Shown piece after piece: positions 31,027-41,274 of a DNA stretch of 64,000 nucleotides; within the stretch, counting starts at the first letter, position 1, and each line of letters opens with the position of its first letter. Where the stretch lies: NCBI GenBank assembly GCA_029834535.1, contig JAQMWT010000317.1, positions 248,001 to 312,000 on the forward strand, written 5' to 3'. A model generated the notes under the pieces. The model had not been told where the DNA came from. It saw nothing but the letters and a program-made list of their open reading frames with translations, and ran no database searches. A program made the translations under genes and the position numbers. This stretch comes from Chrysophaeum taylorii (taxonomy: Eukaryota > Sar > Pelagophyceae > Pelagomonadales > Pelagomonadaceae).

Positions 31027-31668
31027 ATGCGCCGGCCGCTGCAGCTAGGCTCGCTCGCGGTGACGGTGCTAAAGACCGCTCGCGCGGAAGTGCAAACGAC
31101 GCGCGAGCTCAGTGTGAGCCTCCCCGAGGCCCGAGATTCGATCATTCGCGGCGAGTTCTACTCGGCCAACGGCTACGCGAACGTCCAGCACCCGCGCCTC
31201 CCCCGCGTCAAACGCGGCGACCAGTTTGTGGTCGAGTACGTCCATCCGCGGGGCGGCCCCACGATCGAGAAGCACACCATCAGCGTCGACAATGACGAGT
31301 CGTTCGTCGTCGACGTCATCGCCAGAAGCCCGACCGTTCCCTTTGGCACCAACTTCATGACCTTCGTAACCCTCACTTTGTCGCAGCATGGCAAGCGCGT
31401 CGACATGTCGACGAAATGCCGCGTTGTGTGGTGCCAACCGGCCCGCCTCGGATTCATTCGAGGCCGCATCGAGTCGGCTGCGGAACGTGGCGCGACCGAG
31501 GCGTACGACCGTCTCGCGCAAGCGCTCGCCCCATCGCCGCGCCACCGGCGACCATATTTAACCCCAGTGCGTTTGCTCCTCGCGTTCGTGCACTCGCTTT
31601 TTCTTCGAGTGCGGCGAGTGTTTGGCCGCGTCCTTTCCATCCTCTTTTACCTATCTTCTTATAACTAG
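31027..31668 (+). CDS. VASt-domain-like protein (GRAMD1/Lam sterol-transfer family relative)
   Basis: 213 residues from the ATG at 31027; the ORF is open upstream but the added sequence is not protein-like, so an upstream exon is possible. The VASt fold is suggested by IIRGEFYSANGYANVQHPRL, then VARSPTVPFGTNF-like DVIARSPTVPFGTNFMTFVT, KCRVVWCQPARLGFIRGRIE and SAAERGATEAYDRLAQAL. These correspond to the dvPyg.F, c...V.w and g.Ie..a motifs of VASt domains. The C-terminus is hydrophobic and basic (VRLLLAFVHSLFLRVRRVFG, RVLSILFYL), possibly a membrane anchor. VASt domains bind sterols and carry them between membranes in fungi, plants and animals. The usual GRAM domain is absent here. It starts ~195 bp after the SIAH gene. 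Confidence 0.65.
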   Translation: MRRPLQLGSLAVTVLKTARAEVQTTRELSVSLPEARDSIIRGEFYSANGYANVQHPRLPRVKRGDQFVVEYVHPRGGPTIEKHTISVDNDESFVVDVIARSPTVPFGTNFMTFVTLTLSQHGKRVDMSTKCRVVWCQPARLGFIRGRIESAAERGATEAYDRLAQALAPSPRHRRPYLTPVRLLLAFVHSLFLRVRRVFGRVLSILFYLSSYN

Positions 31669-32061
31669 GACGAACTACTATAACGATCTCGACCGCCGAC
31701 GATGCGTGAGATGGCTTGACATCTTTTGTTTTGGCCCGCCGCTGATTGCTCCAGCTTTCGTCGGGCGTCGCCACAGTTTGATGATAAAAAGCATTCTAGG
31801 GATGGGCTACTTGGCCTGATCCGCCTCTTATTTTCGTGGTGTCTCACCACCCTTCATCCAGAAAAACACGCGGCTCTCCAAAGCGCCATTTAGTACGACG
31901 CCCGGTTTTGAGTGCCCCCATATTCGACGGATGGCAGCGGCTGGTGGCCATGGCAGGCTGCTCTTCGGATCTTAGTCCAATGTCAAAACTTAAGAATTCT
32001 ACCATTCATAACTACAGTAGTAATTTTTTCCAATGCTTGTAGCAAAAAAAGTGTCACCTAC
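31669..32061. other. short intergenic spacer between convergent genes
   Basis: AT-richer spacer holding the 3' ends of the VASt and amidotransferase genes; nothing else seen. Confidence 0.4.
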
Positions 32062-35000
32062 TCAAGCCTCCTCCTCCACGCTGTTGGCACCGTCGTCGTC
32101 GCGCGTGACGACAATATCAATGAGGCTTGCGTCGTCGGGCTTGGCTTGGTCGGGCGTGGGAAACTCGGGGATAGGGCTGGCGTTCCAAAGAAACGACGCA
32201 TCGTGGGCAGAGAGATCGAGGCCAGGTTCAGATTCATCATCCGTGGCGAGCATGTCGTAGTTGCGGCGGTCGGCGTCGTGGTGGTGGAAGAGGCTGGCAA
32301 GGCCGTAGTGGCTGGCGTCGACTTGGTGGTGCCCCTGGCGGTCCTGGAAGTCGTCGAAGGTGGTGACGCGCTCGAGGCGAACGGCCTGTTGCGGGAGCGG
32401 GTCGGCCGAGGGACTCGTTGGAGAGGGCGTTGTCGCAACGCGCGTGCCGGCTTGCGAGCGCCAGGTGTCGAACGAGAAGAACGGCCACAACGCTGTCGAG
32501 GCGCGCTTGGCGACAGCGTGGAAAAATACGTAAAACGCGAGTTGGCGCTCGAGCGTGGCAACGCGACCCTCGTATAGCGTCTCGACGACGGTGTGGGAAG
32601 CGAGGACTTCTCCGAAGGGACGTTTCTTAAAAGACTTGGAACTTATGCCGCCAGAGCCGCCGATGATATCGTCCGACGAGCCCACGTTCTTGGGCTTTTC
32701 CATGAACGCTATGCGGCGAGCGTCGGACGTCGACGTCTGGCGCACGGCCCGCTGCTGCTTCTTAGAGAACGAGCCACCCATGTGGGCCAAGAGGCTGCGC
32801 TGCGACGACTTCGCCGAGGGAGGCGTCATCGGGCGTTTGGGTGGAAGCGCAACGTCGGACGAACCCGTGCCGTGCGCGACCTCCGATAGAAAAGCAGGCC
32901 GCGCGAAGCAATCGAAGACGATAGCACCATCGACCATCTGGGGCGTGTACGTGTGGTGCCCAATCGTCACGAGCTCGGGCCCGACGCCCCAGTTTTCGAT
33001 GCTCTTTATCTGGCTCGCCGTCAGGAATGCCGCGCATTCCGAGTCGATGAGCGCCCGGAGTCGGCCGTCGGGCACGCCGAGCGCGACGAGCGTACCGCGG
33101 ACGACGCGATGGAGGCATCGATGGACAGAGTGGTCGACGGGGTTGAATCCGGAGATATCGATGCCATTGAGACCGTACGACAGCCCAAACAGCTTCTGTG
33201 CATATGCCACGATACACTGATGCACCTGCGGGACGTCGAGCACGAGTGCGGTGCGCTTGCCGAAACGCGCGAGCAACGTCCGACCCTGGAAGACGCGGAG
33301 TGCCAGGGCTGCGACAACGGGAAAAAAGGCGTAGAGGAGGGCGTCCAGAAATGCCACGGTATATCGAACGCGAGGGCGATCTAAATCCTTGTGAGCCACC
33401 GCGCGGATGATGGCGCCGAGAGCAGGCGTGCCGGCGGTAACGGTGGCGAGGACGTAGGCGACGGCGAGAAGAAATGTGACGAAGGGTTCGATCACATGGT
33501 TTCCCCAGCGGCGGCCCAAGCTCACCGCCTCGTCGTAGGGGTGCGTCCTGTCGCCTCCCCGAAGAGACCTGGGATCCTCGATGTCATCGTAGTTCTGCTC
33601 GCTAGGTGTCGGCCGACACAGCGCTGGAACGTTATTGTCGATGCTCTCGTCGTGCAGCGTGCGAAGGTCGCGGAGATCAGTCGAGATCAGGACACACTCG
33701 TCGATTGTCGCGCCGCGCGCGCTGAGGTCGACGGCTAATGCGTAGAGAATTTCGGTCAAGAGGACGTGGATGGCGACCGTCGTGAGCGAGGCGGGCTCTG
33801 CTAGCCGAATACCGGCGTCCGTCGAGAAGAGGCGGTTCGAGTGCGGCGCGCCGACGGCAAAACTCTGGTCCAGCACGGCTGACGCGATAACCGTGTCCTG
33901 CGATCCCGCGACAGCGAAGACGTGCGCACCAGCCTTCTTCAGAGCGCGGCTCGCGTTGAGCGATGGGAAGCTGCGCGCGAGAGAATACACGTGAGTGCAT
34001 CTCGAGAGGACGGTCTCTTACGTTTGGCCCGAGTGCGAGATGACGAGGGCGACGGCGCCCTGTACCGACTTGGCGGGCGAGTAGCCGGAGGGAAAGACTG
34101 TGTAGCCCGGGGTTTGGGCGCCACACGTCGCATCGTTGGTCACAGCCGTGAGCGATGCGAGGACTTTGTTGGCGGAGGCAATGACCACGCGAAGCTTGGG
34201 AAAGGCCGAGCGAATATTGGCGGCCCATTGCTCGCCGACCCATAGTGAACACTCGGTGCCAACGATGACAAGGTCAAGGACCCGCTCTTGCGTCGCTGGC
34301 GGCGGCGGAAAGAGCGTCGAGGCGAGCGCTGTGGCGGTGATGGAGTTCGGCGAGTCAGCATCGCGGAATGAGTCGCGGACGCGGCGCAGCACGGACGGCG
34401 TCGCTGCGAGATCGGCGCCGACGACGTCGCCTTGGAAGCTCGATGCACGGATGGGCGGCATGATCAGCTTGTTGCGGGTGACAATGTCGAAGTCGGGCGC
34501 GCTGAACGTGAGCGATCGGAATTGTTGAGCATCGTGGATGGTTGCACTCGCCATACGACACGCGCACAGCTGGAGACCATTGTCTTGGACGCTCGGCGCG
34601 AACCAGATGACCTCGCCCTCGCGCAGGAGTCGGCGGGCGACTATGCGCTCGCCGACGACGCCAGCGTGGAGCGCAGCGCGCTCGGAGCCGTAAGCGACAA
34701 AGCCGTGGCCGACGCCGACCGCCATCGGCTGCTTGATACTCGCGACTACGAGCGCACACGGAGCAAGCGACGTGCTGACGACAAGGCCGAACGAGCCGTG
34801 CGCTCGGCGGAGGAAACGACGAGTCGCGGCGCGCAGGTCGGCCTCGAAAAACGCTTGCACGGCTGCCGAGGCGACGCGGCGCGAGGAGTCCACAAGACTT
34901 CGACGCGATGCGAGGAAATTCGAGACAGTTACGTCGCTTCGAAATGCCACGGCCACCGCCTCGGAGACCTGCGTCATCTGGCGGGAGCGAGTCTCGGGCT

Positions 35001-35748
35001 GGAGGCCGGCGTTGAGCGAATAAGAAAGCTCGTTGGCCGCTTGTTGGCCGAGATTCAATAGAGTCGCTGACATGGCGGCGGCCGCCGCGTCGATCACATC
35101 GCGCGGAGCAGGGTCGATCCCTAGTTTGCCCTCCTCAAAGCCGACGAAGGCGAGGCGTACTGAGGCGTATGGATCACCCGCGGCAAATAAGAGCTCGAGC
35201 AAACCCGCTGCCATGATCGAGTCGCCGCTCGAGAGTGGCGGCGCCCCGAGCCTCGCTGCGAGCCACTCTCTCAAAACGGCGAGGTCGACACACTTTGATT
35301 GATCGCCAAAACACGCGCCCAAATCAAATGCTTCAAAATCGCCGTTGTGCGTGATGGCCACTGCGCGCGACACGGAGTGTGTCGAGAACATTTGCGTCTG
35401 AGGATTCACCCGGATCACCTTGCACCGCACGTTTTGGAGCCACACGTGCGGGTGAGCGTCGCGCGCCGTCGTCTTCGAAGACGTCGCGAACCGCAGGTGC
35501 GCCGCGACAGCCACGGGACTCACCTTGCGCCGGCCCATGACAGCTCCGTAAGCTTTTTTCAAATTCATGGCGATGTCGGCGCGCTTCCGGACGACAGCCT
35601 TGTGGACTCGCATGCGCGACTTGGCCGAGGCGACGAAGCCGAAGGATTGTGCGCCACGCATCGACGTCACCTTGCCCATCATTTCGAGCATCTCCGTCGC
35701 CGCCGGAGCATCCTCGCCGACCAGCAGAAAACCGAGATTCCCGCACAT
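32062..35748 (-). CDS. class II glutamine amidotransferase / SIS-domain protein with membrane segments
   Basis: Two exons, 35748-34022 and 33970-32062, join across a 51-nt GT-AG intron (34021-33971) in the middle of a SIS domain to give 1,211 residues. The N-terminus MCGNLGFLLVGED provides the Cys2 nucleophile of Ntn amidotransferases. HLRFATSSKTTARDAHPHVW and AITHNGDFEAF match the glutamine-binding motifs of the GlmS/PurF type. A SIS sugar-isomerase domain follows (LVIVGTECSLWVGEQWAANI, ALVISHSGQT|FPSLNASRAL, GAHVFAVAGSQDTVIASAV). After that come two hydrophobic segments (VTFLLAVAYVLATVTAGTPA; LDALLYAFFPVVAALALRVF) and a Ser-rich tail. The layout recalls glucosamine-6-phosphate synthase but is twice as long and membrane-linked. 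The substrate is unknown. Confidence 0.78.
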
Positions 35749-36059
35749 AGTTTGGCGCTAGATGCGGACTCGCGAATGGCGCTAGATGCGGACTCGCGAA
35801 CGCCTAATCAGAACGAGCCCAGTGACAGCAGGAAAGCCGACAACTTGAAGTGCAGATGAATTTAGCATCATCTCAAAATGTATAGGGAAAGGCGAAACTT
35901 TTCTTTGGCTCCTCTACATTAATTTTATGACGTGGACGCCTGTTCCTTTAAAATTTGGGGCAACAGTTCGCAACAGTTACAGAACATCGAAAGAAAGATG
36001 CAATAATAAATAAAACCTCGCAACCTGTTTCTTCTTTACAGTGGACGTCGGCGTTGATT
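35749..36059. other. intergenic; upstream of the amidotransferase gene
   Basis: Includes a 21-bp direct duplication, CGCTAGATGCGGACTCGCGAA/T (35756-35800), just before the start codon. No gene seen. Confidence 0.5.
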
Positions 36060-36690
36060 CGCGCCCTGAAAAACGCTAGCCGCAGTTGTTGATGAGGAGG
36101 AGGCGCGTCCTCGGGGGGCGGTAGGTTGCGAGGAGTTCGAGAAGTGATGCAGGTCGGCGAAGGCCGAGCGGAAAGGAGACAATCTTCGATTGTGTGATCT
36201 TGCTCTGGTGCTGGCTGGTAGCGACGGCTGTCAGCGCCTCGTTGTCGAGCGAGTCCTCTACGACGCGCGTGGGTCCGGGTCATTTGCGGATCATGTACCG
36301 ATAGCCAGGCGCGCTCACGCGCTCGATCGTTGGGGCCACGGTCCCGATGATCGGACCAGTAGTTCCAGTTCGCGGTGCGGTTGAAGCGCTGCGACGAGAG
36401 CAAGCCCCAGTTCTCCCCGACGCCTATGACGGCGTGCGGACGGCTTTCGAGGAGCAACAAGCGCTCGATGGTGCATATCCCCAGATCGCCCGACAGCAAC
36501 ACCGTCGGTCTGTCGCTGCGCCACTTCCCGCACAGGCCGCACGCCTTCTCGAGGACGACGTCGACGCGCTGCTTGAACCACTCAAACTATGCCCTATCGC
36601 TGCCGCCCCAGTCCAGCACGTCAGCCTTGATTGTGGCGTTGACGTGATCGACAAGGCAGTGTGCTCGAGCGCGACGCGACCATGTTCAAA
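36060..36690 (-). pseudogene. broken gene fragment, possibly exostosin-like
   Basis: On the minus strand a coding-looking run (VDVVLEKACGLCGKWRSDRP, TVLLSGDLGICTIERLLLLE, ENWGLLSSQRFNRTANWNYW) continues in a second frame (APTIERVSAPGYRYMIRK) and a third (KIVSFPLGLRRPASLLELLA, RPPRTRLLLINNCG). The FPLGL...RLLLxNxG pattern recalls exostosin-type glycosyltransferase relatives in algae, but the match is weak. Splice signals do not join the frames, so it is taken as a relic. No start or end is certain. Confidence 0.4.
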
Positions 36691-36789
36691 AACGAACCTC
36701 GAATCAAAAGCCCCCAAAGTAGAGTAAACCCTAATGATTATTCGGGAAACCTCCATTTGGAATTTTACCAAGGGTTCAGGGGTTTTTAA

Positions 36790-36835
36790 AAGGTCGACTG
36801 CTAAGAGGGGGGTGCATGAAGGTTTTGGTGTGTTG
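36790..36835 (+). repeat. GTCGACTGCTAAGAGGGGGG unit, isolated copy
   Basis: AAAAGGTCGACTGCTAAGAGGGGGGTGCATGAAGG is the same unit seen in tandem at 59874-60115, singly at 57436, and (as GTCGACTACTAAG) right after the primer-binding site at 18610. Confidence 0.7.
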
Positions 36836-36884
36836 ACCAAGGGGTTATTGATATCCCCTTTATTATACACACGCTTAAACTAGT

Positions 36885-37022
36885 GGCGGTCCGCCATCCA
36901 CAAATTCTCGTCCCTCGCCTCTACCCCCACTGCGCGATTATCCTCTGTGTTACTGGACCGGCTACTGCCGGCCCAGCCTTGCTCCCATGCTCGGGAGAGG
37001 TCTGAAGTTAGTTAGTTCGCTA
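36885..37022 (+). repeat. dispersed repeat family A, 3' part
   Basis: Ends ...GCTCCCATGCTCGGGAGAGGTCTGAAGTTAGTTAG, the diagnostic 3' end of family A. The 5' half is missing. Confidence 0.75.
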
Positions 37023-37026
37023 GAAG

Positions 37027-37272
37027 ATGTCGCAGGATAAAGTGGTGGAAACGTGCAGTGGAAACGGTGCGAAACTTGTCTACGCAGTTCTGCTGGTCCT
37101 CTTTGCTGTCTTTGTAGTCTTCGATGACATGGCGGAACATATCTCAGATCTGCCTGGCGCCGACCTCGGGCGTGCCTTTAAACGCGCGACTTTGGCTTCG
37201 CCCCCCGTCCTGGAGGATCTCGGGGTTGCGGGCCTTGCGCTCGCAACCATGACGACGGCCGGAAGCTTGTAA
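37027..37272 (+). CDS. small ORF with one hydrophobic segment, doubtful
   Basis: 81 codons from an ATG: MSQDKVVETCSGNGAKLVYA followed by VLLVLFAVFVVFDDMAEHI, a possible membrane helix. It begins 5 bp after a family A repeat end. No family recognised; may be chance. Confidence 0.2.
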   Translation: MSQDKVVETCSGNGAKLVYAVLLVLFAVFVVFDDMAEHISDLPGADLGRAFKRATLASPPVLEDLGVAGLALATMTTAGSL

Positions 37273-38179
37273 TCCAACCAAAGTTGCCGGCGAGTGCCAG
37301 AGGACAAGACAGCCCTGACCTGATCGTCGTCGCAGTCTAGACAGAACTTCTTCGTGCGGGCGTGCCTGAGTGCTCGACCTGGCGCACCGAGTCCCAGTAT
37401 ATAGCCTATAGGGAAAGCGCCCGCCTAGAGGCCCAGGATAAGGTCCCCATGATCTGGTTTGCCGTATTCCCTAATGGCCCTCGGCGTTCGGCCGTGGCGG
37501 CCTCGAACGCGCTAACCTAGGGTTACGGTGCTTTTTCGGCGACGGTTTCCACGGCGGTGCGGCGGCGCTGGGCGTGCCGCGATGCCCTTGACTGCCCAAC
37601 GCGAGAGTTCCGCGACGTGTTTCCGCCTTGCTGATGAGCGCCGCCAGTTATTAATTAATTAATTAAAGCTTGTGCCCGCGTAGGAGCCACTCTTTCTTTC
37701 GTGCAACGTCAGAAGAATGACTCAGAAATTCTCTCTTTTCAAGGGGCGTGACGTCGTCAATCTCGTTTTCTACGAACAAACAGTAGTAACTAACTAACTA
37801 AACTAACTTCGGACCTCTCCCAAGTGTGAGAGACAGTAGTAGTCTGGTACAAGAATTCACAAAAAAAGTCAATAATGTCGGGCGGGCGCTTTTATTAATG
37901 AACGAATGTGAGTATTAAAATTGAAAACATCGCCGTTTTGGTTCCAAAAAATCTTTAACGTCACGCAACGAACCTCAAAACCGAGCTTTTTTCGTTCAAT
38001 GTTGGGACCCCTAGGTGTGTGATAATGGGGCCGCGCGTCCGAGTCATTAAAGATCGTGGCGGATCTTTGCAAAGAAAGGGAGCAGCAGCACACACAAGTC
38101 AGCGCGCATTATGCTAAAGGAGCACAACAGGAGGCTTTCGTCGTCGTCGTCGTCTTTGGAGTCGCCGACCCAAATATTA
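37273..38179. other. intergenic; partial family A scrap on the minus strand at 37786-37856
   Basis: CTAACTAACTAAACTAACTTCGGACCTCTCCCAAG matches the reverse of the family A 3' end. A TTAA tetranucleotide run lies at 37651-37667. No gene seen. Confidence 0.5.
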
Positions 38180-39307
38180 TTATAAGAGGGAGTCGAAGAC
38201 GAGGTGTTTGTCCGGAGGGACGAGGTCCCTGAGGTGGATGATCTCGAAGCGGGGGTGCGGGGCATGGAGATCGATGTCTGTTAGGTTGTCCTCCGAGAGG
38301 GTCCGGCGGAAGGCGCCGTGGGCATCGACGACGTCGTTGGGGGGTCCGCGCGCGACGGTGACGATGTGGTTGAAGGGGAGTTCGTCGCCCACGAATTTCC
38401 AGTGGGCGAGGTCGGCGCCGTCGACGGCAACCATTGCCTCAAATTTGGCGGGGGTGTCGGATATTTGGCGGATGTCGAACTCGGCTCTGCCGAGGCCAAA
38501 AGCGAGACCGTCGCCGCGAGCTTTAGTGAAGGCCTCCTTGCAAGACCAAAAGTAGCGGAAGCGCTCGGCCTGGCGCGGGCCCTCGCGGACGAAGGCCCAC
38601 TCGCGCGGCGAGAGGACGTCGCGCATCGTTCGGAAAAAGTCTTCGAGGTTCCGGGGCGCGGCCGGTCCGCGGCGGAACTGGTCGGGCGCGGCGACGTCGA
38701 CGCCGCAGACGCAGCGGGGTTCCGAGGCGAGGACGACGAAGCGGCCCTCGTGGGAGATGTTGAAGTTGAAATTGGGGAATCTCGCCCTCGTCGGGGACCG
38801 CGCCTTGGCACCCTCGGTGACGAAGGGCTTGCGTCCCTTGGTCCTCGCGATCTCGACGTCGGCGTGGTCGAGCCGCAGAGCCACGGCGCAGCACCGCCGC
38901 GCCAGCAGCCGCGAGACGAGCGCCCGGATTTTGTCCTCGTCGTTCACGTACTTGTCGATGGCTGCTCGCTCGCAGGGCTCGCGGATCAAGTCGATCAGGA
39001 ACTCCCACGCCGGTGACCCGGGCCGCGGGCCCCAGGCGCCGATGTCCACGGCCCACCGTGCGCGACCCGTCCTCGCGCACTCGCTCTCCGCCGCCTCGCG
39101 GAGGCACTTTGTCGAAGCCCAGCCCGCCACGGGTCGAACCAGCCGCACGCGCCGGGCGCCCGTGTCGGCAACCTTTTCCTCGGCGCTCACGCACACTTCC
39201 CCACGGGCGAGGACGCACACTTCCTTGCTGGAGAGCTCGCTCCCGGTCCGCACCAGACACCCCTTCTTCGCACACACCTCCCACGTCTGAAGCACGACGA
39301 CGACCAT
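38180..39307 (-). CDS. 4'-phosphopantetheinyl transferase (Lys5/AASDHPPT/Sfp type) with an N-terminal SH3-like segment
   Basis: 375 residues from the ATG at 39307; the frame extends 8 codons further only to a GTG. The transferase core shows FNFNISHEGRFVVLA (residues ~180-194), the CGVDVA motif (~201-206, magnesium-binding Asp) and WSCKEAFTKARGDGLAFGLG (~254-273), the W(C/S)xKEA(x)xKxxG signature of PF01648-type enzymes. It attaches phosphopantetheine from CoA to acyl- or peptidyl-carrier proteins. The first ~75 residues (KKGCLVRTGSELSSKEVCVL, RRVRLVRPVAGWAS) resemble a small SH3-like repeat module and are not part of the usual enzyme. It is head-to-head with the sterol reductase gene, 86 bp between start codons. 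Confidence 0.88.
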   Translation of the reverse strand: MVVVVLQTWEVCAKKGCLVRTGSELSSKEVCVLARGEVCVSAEEKVADTGARRVRLVRPVAGWASTKCLREAAESECARTGRARWAVDIGAWGPRPGSPAWEFLIDLIREPCERAAIDKYVNDEDKIRALVSRLLARRCCAVALRLDHADVEIARTKGRKPFVTEGAKARSPTRARFPNFNFNISHEGRFVVLASEPRCVCGVDVAAPDQFRRGPAAPRNLEDFFRTMRDVLSPREWAFVREGPRQAERFRYFWSCKEAFTKARGDGLAFGLGRAEFDIRQISDTPAKFEAMVAVDGADLAHWKFVGDELPFNHIVTVARGPPNDVVDAHGAFRRTLSEDNLTDIDLHAPHPRFEIIHLRDLVPPDKHLVFDSLL

Positions 39308-39393
39308 CCCAAACTTCTGCACAGCTGTCACCCAGGGCGCGTCACGATGAGGTCATTTCGTTGAAGGAATTTCTGAGATCGAAGATAAGGGTA
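39308..39393. promoter_or_regulatory. presumed bidirectional promoter
   Basis: Only 86 bp separate the divergent start codons of the phosphopantetheinyl transferase and sterol reductase genes, so both promoters must share or overlap this stretch and the 5' coding ends. No TATA box is visible. Confidence 0.45.
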
Positions 39394-40751
39394 ATGTTTC
39401 AGCGGCGAAAGGCGTCGTCGACGGCGACGACGACTTCGACTCCACCACCTCCTCCGCCTCAAAAGAAGAAGGAGTCCGTGGAGTACGAGTTTGGCGGGCC
39501 CCTGGGTGCCCTCGCGACGACCGTTACCCTCCCTCTGGTGGTCGTGGTCCTCGGCGTCGCGTGCGATGGCGAGTATTGCGTGGGCCTCGACGCGATCGCG
39601 GGCCTCTTTCCACACCTCGCGGAGACCCGACTCGTCGGCGCCCGCGCGTTTTGCATCGTTATCGGGTGGATCGGATTCCAGGCGGTCCTCCAGCTCTTGT
39701 TGCCGGGGCGGAGAGCCCTGGGCGCGAAGCTCGCGACTGGCGATCGCCTCGAGTACCTTCTCAACGGCCACCTGGCCTTTTGGGTTTCGTTGCTCGCGGT
39801 AAGCCAGATGCCGCTCGCCGGTCTTTACGACGATTTCCCCGAGCTCGCTGTCGCGGCTTGTTTCGTCTCGATTTTTTTAGCCGTTTGCCTTTACGCCGCG
39901 TCGTTCCGGCGCCCGACGCCCCTCCTCGCCCAACCCGGCACCACGGGATCCCCCCTCTACGACTTTTTCATGGGCCGCGAACTCAACCCGCGCATCGGGC
40001 CCCTCGACCTCAAGTGCTTCTGCGAACTCCGCCCGGGGCTGATCGGCTGGCTCGTCCTCGACCTCGGATGCTGCGCCAAACGCCGCCAGCTCCGCGGCTC
40101 CGTCGGCCTCCCGCTCGCGCTCGTCACGCTCTTCCAGGGTCTTTACGTCTGGGACGCCCTTTATTTCGAGAAATCCATTCTCACCACCATGGACATCACG
40201 ACCGACGGCTTCGGCTTGATGCTCGCTTTCGGCGATCTCGCTTGGGTCCCCTTCACCTACTCCCTCCAGGCCCGCTTTTTGGTCGACCACGACGCCAACA
40301 TCTCCACCTTGCTTTTGCTCGCGATTCTTGCCTTGCAATTCGGGGGCTATTTCGTCTTTCGTGGAGCGAATTCCCAAAAAGACCTCTTCCGCTCGGACTT
40401 TCGACGAGCCGAGCAACGAGGCATACGCTGGATCGAGACCGCCTCCGGCAGGAAACTCATCATCTCCGGCTTTTGGGGCGCCGCGCGCAAAATCAACTAT
40501 ACCGGTCAGTTTGCGACCCACCTTTCTCGCTGATTTTCGCTCCCCTCGCAGGCGACTGGCTCATGTCCCTCGCCTGGTGCCTCCTCACCGGCTTCAACAG
40601 CCCCATCCCCTACTTCTACTGCACCTACTTCGCCGTCCTCCTCGTCCACCGCGCCATGCGCGACGACCACGCCTGCGCGCGCAAGTATGGCGACGACTGG
40701 CCCAAGTACAAGGCCCTCGTCCCCTACGTCTTCATTCCGAGGCTCGTGTGA
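39394..40751 (+). CDS. ERG24: sterol C-14 reductase (ERG24/FACKEL/TM7SF2 family)
   Basis: Two exons, 39394-40504 and 40552-40751, with a 47-nt GT-AG intron (40505-40551), give 436 residues. Family motifs are clear: RLEYLLNGHLAFW, FFMGRELNPRIGPLDLKCFC then ELRPGLIGW (ERG24-like), WDALYFEKSILTTMDITTDG then FGLMLAFGDLAWVPFTYSLQ, NYTG|DWLMSLAW across the intron, and HRAMRDDHACARKYGDDWPK at the end. ELRPGL and LAFGDL favour C-14 reductase over 7-dehydrocholesterol reductase. The enzyme is a multi-pass ER protein using NADPH to reduce the C14-15 double bond after C14 demethylation. The N-terminus has a Ser/Thr/Pro stretch before the first helix. Without splicing the frame ends after ~9 extra codons. 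Confidence 0.92.
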
Positions 40752-40754
40752 CCA

Positions 40755-40755
40755 C

Positions 40756-40801
<46 letters not shown>
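40755..40801. repeat. (GAC)n trinucleotide run
   Basis: About fifteen GAC units beginning just after the sterol reductase stop codon, in its 3' UTR. Confidence 0.9.
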
Positions 40802-40887
40802 TTAAGATTCTACTTTCATTTATGATACTTGTGCCGGCCGCTTGATGATAGTGCCCGCTACCTCTGTTGCTAAATGCCAGGTTGAGC

Positions 40888-40921
40888 GAGCTCGCTGCTG
40901 CTGCTGCTGCTGCTGCTGCTA
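40888..40921. repeat. (CTG)n trinucleotide run
   Basis: About ten CTG/GCT units in noncoding DNA. Confidence 0.85.
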
Positions 40922-41274
40922 GAGATGTTCTTCTTCGTCTGGCGCGCGCGCGCTCGGAGGCACGGGCCGCGATGTCCCAATCAATCAATAACCCAGTCAG
41001 TCGGTGCCCCGCCGTGCAAACTTGCGACGCGGCCGACGCCCGCGGATTCGGTCAGTGACAGTGCTGCGCAGCCATCCTGACGGGACGCATGACGATGTGG
41101 GGCGTCCGCTTTCCACCCCCACCGCTGCGCAATGATGACTCAACCGGCGGATGAGGTGTCCGAAGGTCGATAGAGACGAAATTTTGAAGCGGCGGAGGAC
41201 CACTGCGAGCGCGCTCCTGCACGCCGCGAAGTTGGTGTTCGGCGCACGTAACGAAAACTCCGTTTGTTTACATC

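Noticed and set aside
33981-33990. Separate 642-codon gene starting MYSLARS on the minus strand
   Set aside because: Its start is a GTG within a 51-nt GT-AG intron; splicing fuses it in frame to the upstream amidotransferase and completes the SIS domain.
39561-40751. 396-codon plus-strand ORF
   Set aside because: Alternative frame of the sterol reductase; the real frame carries all family motifs. Only its last 66 codons (after the intron) are genuine and were used as exon 2.
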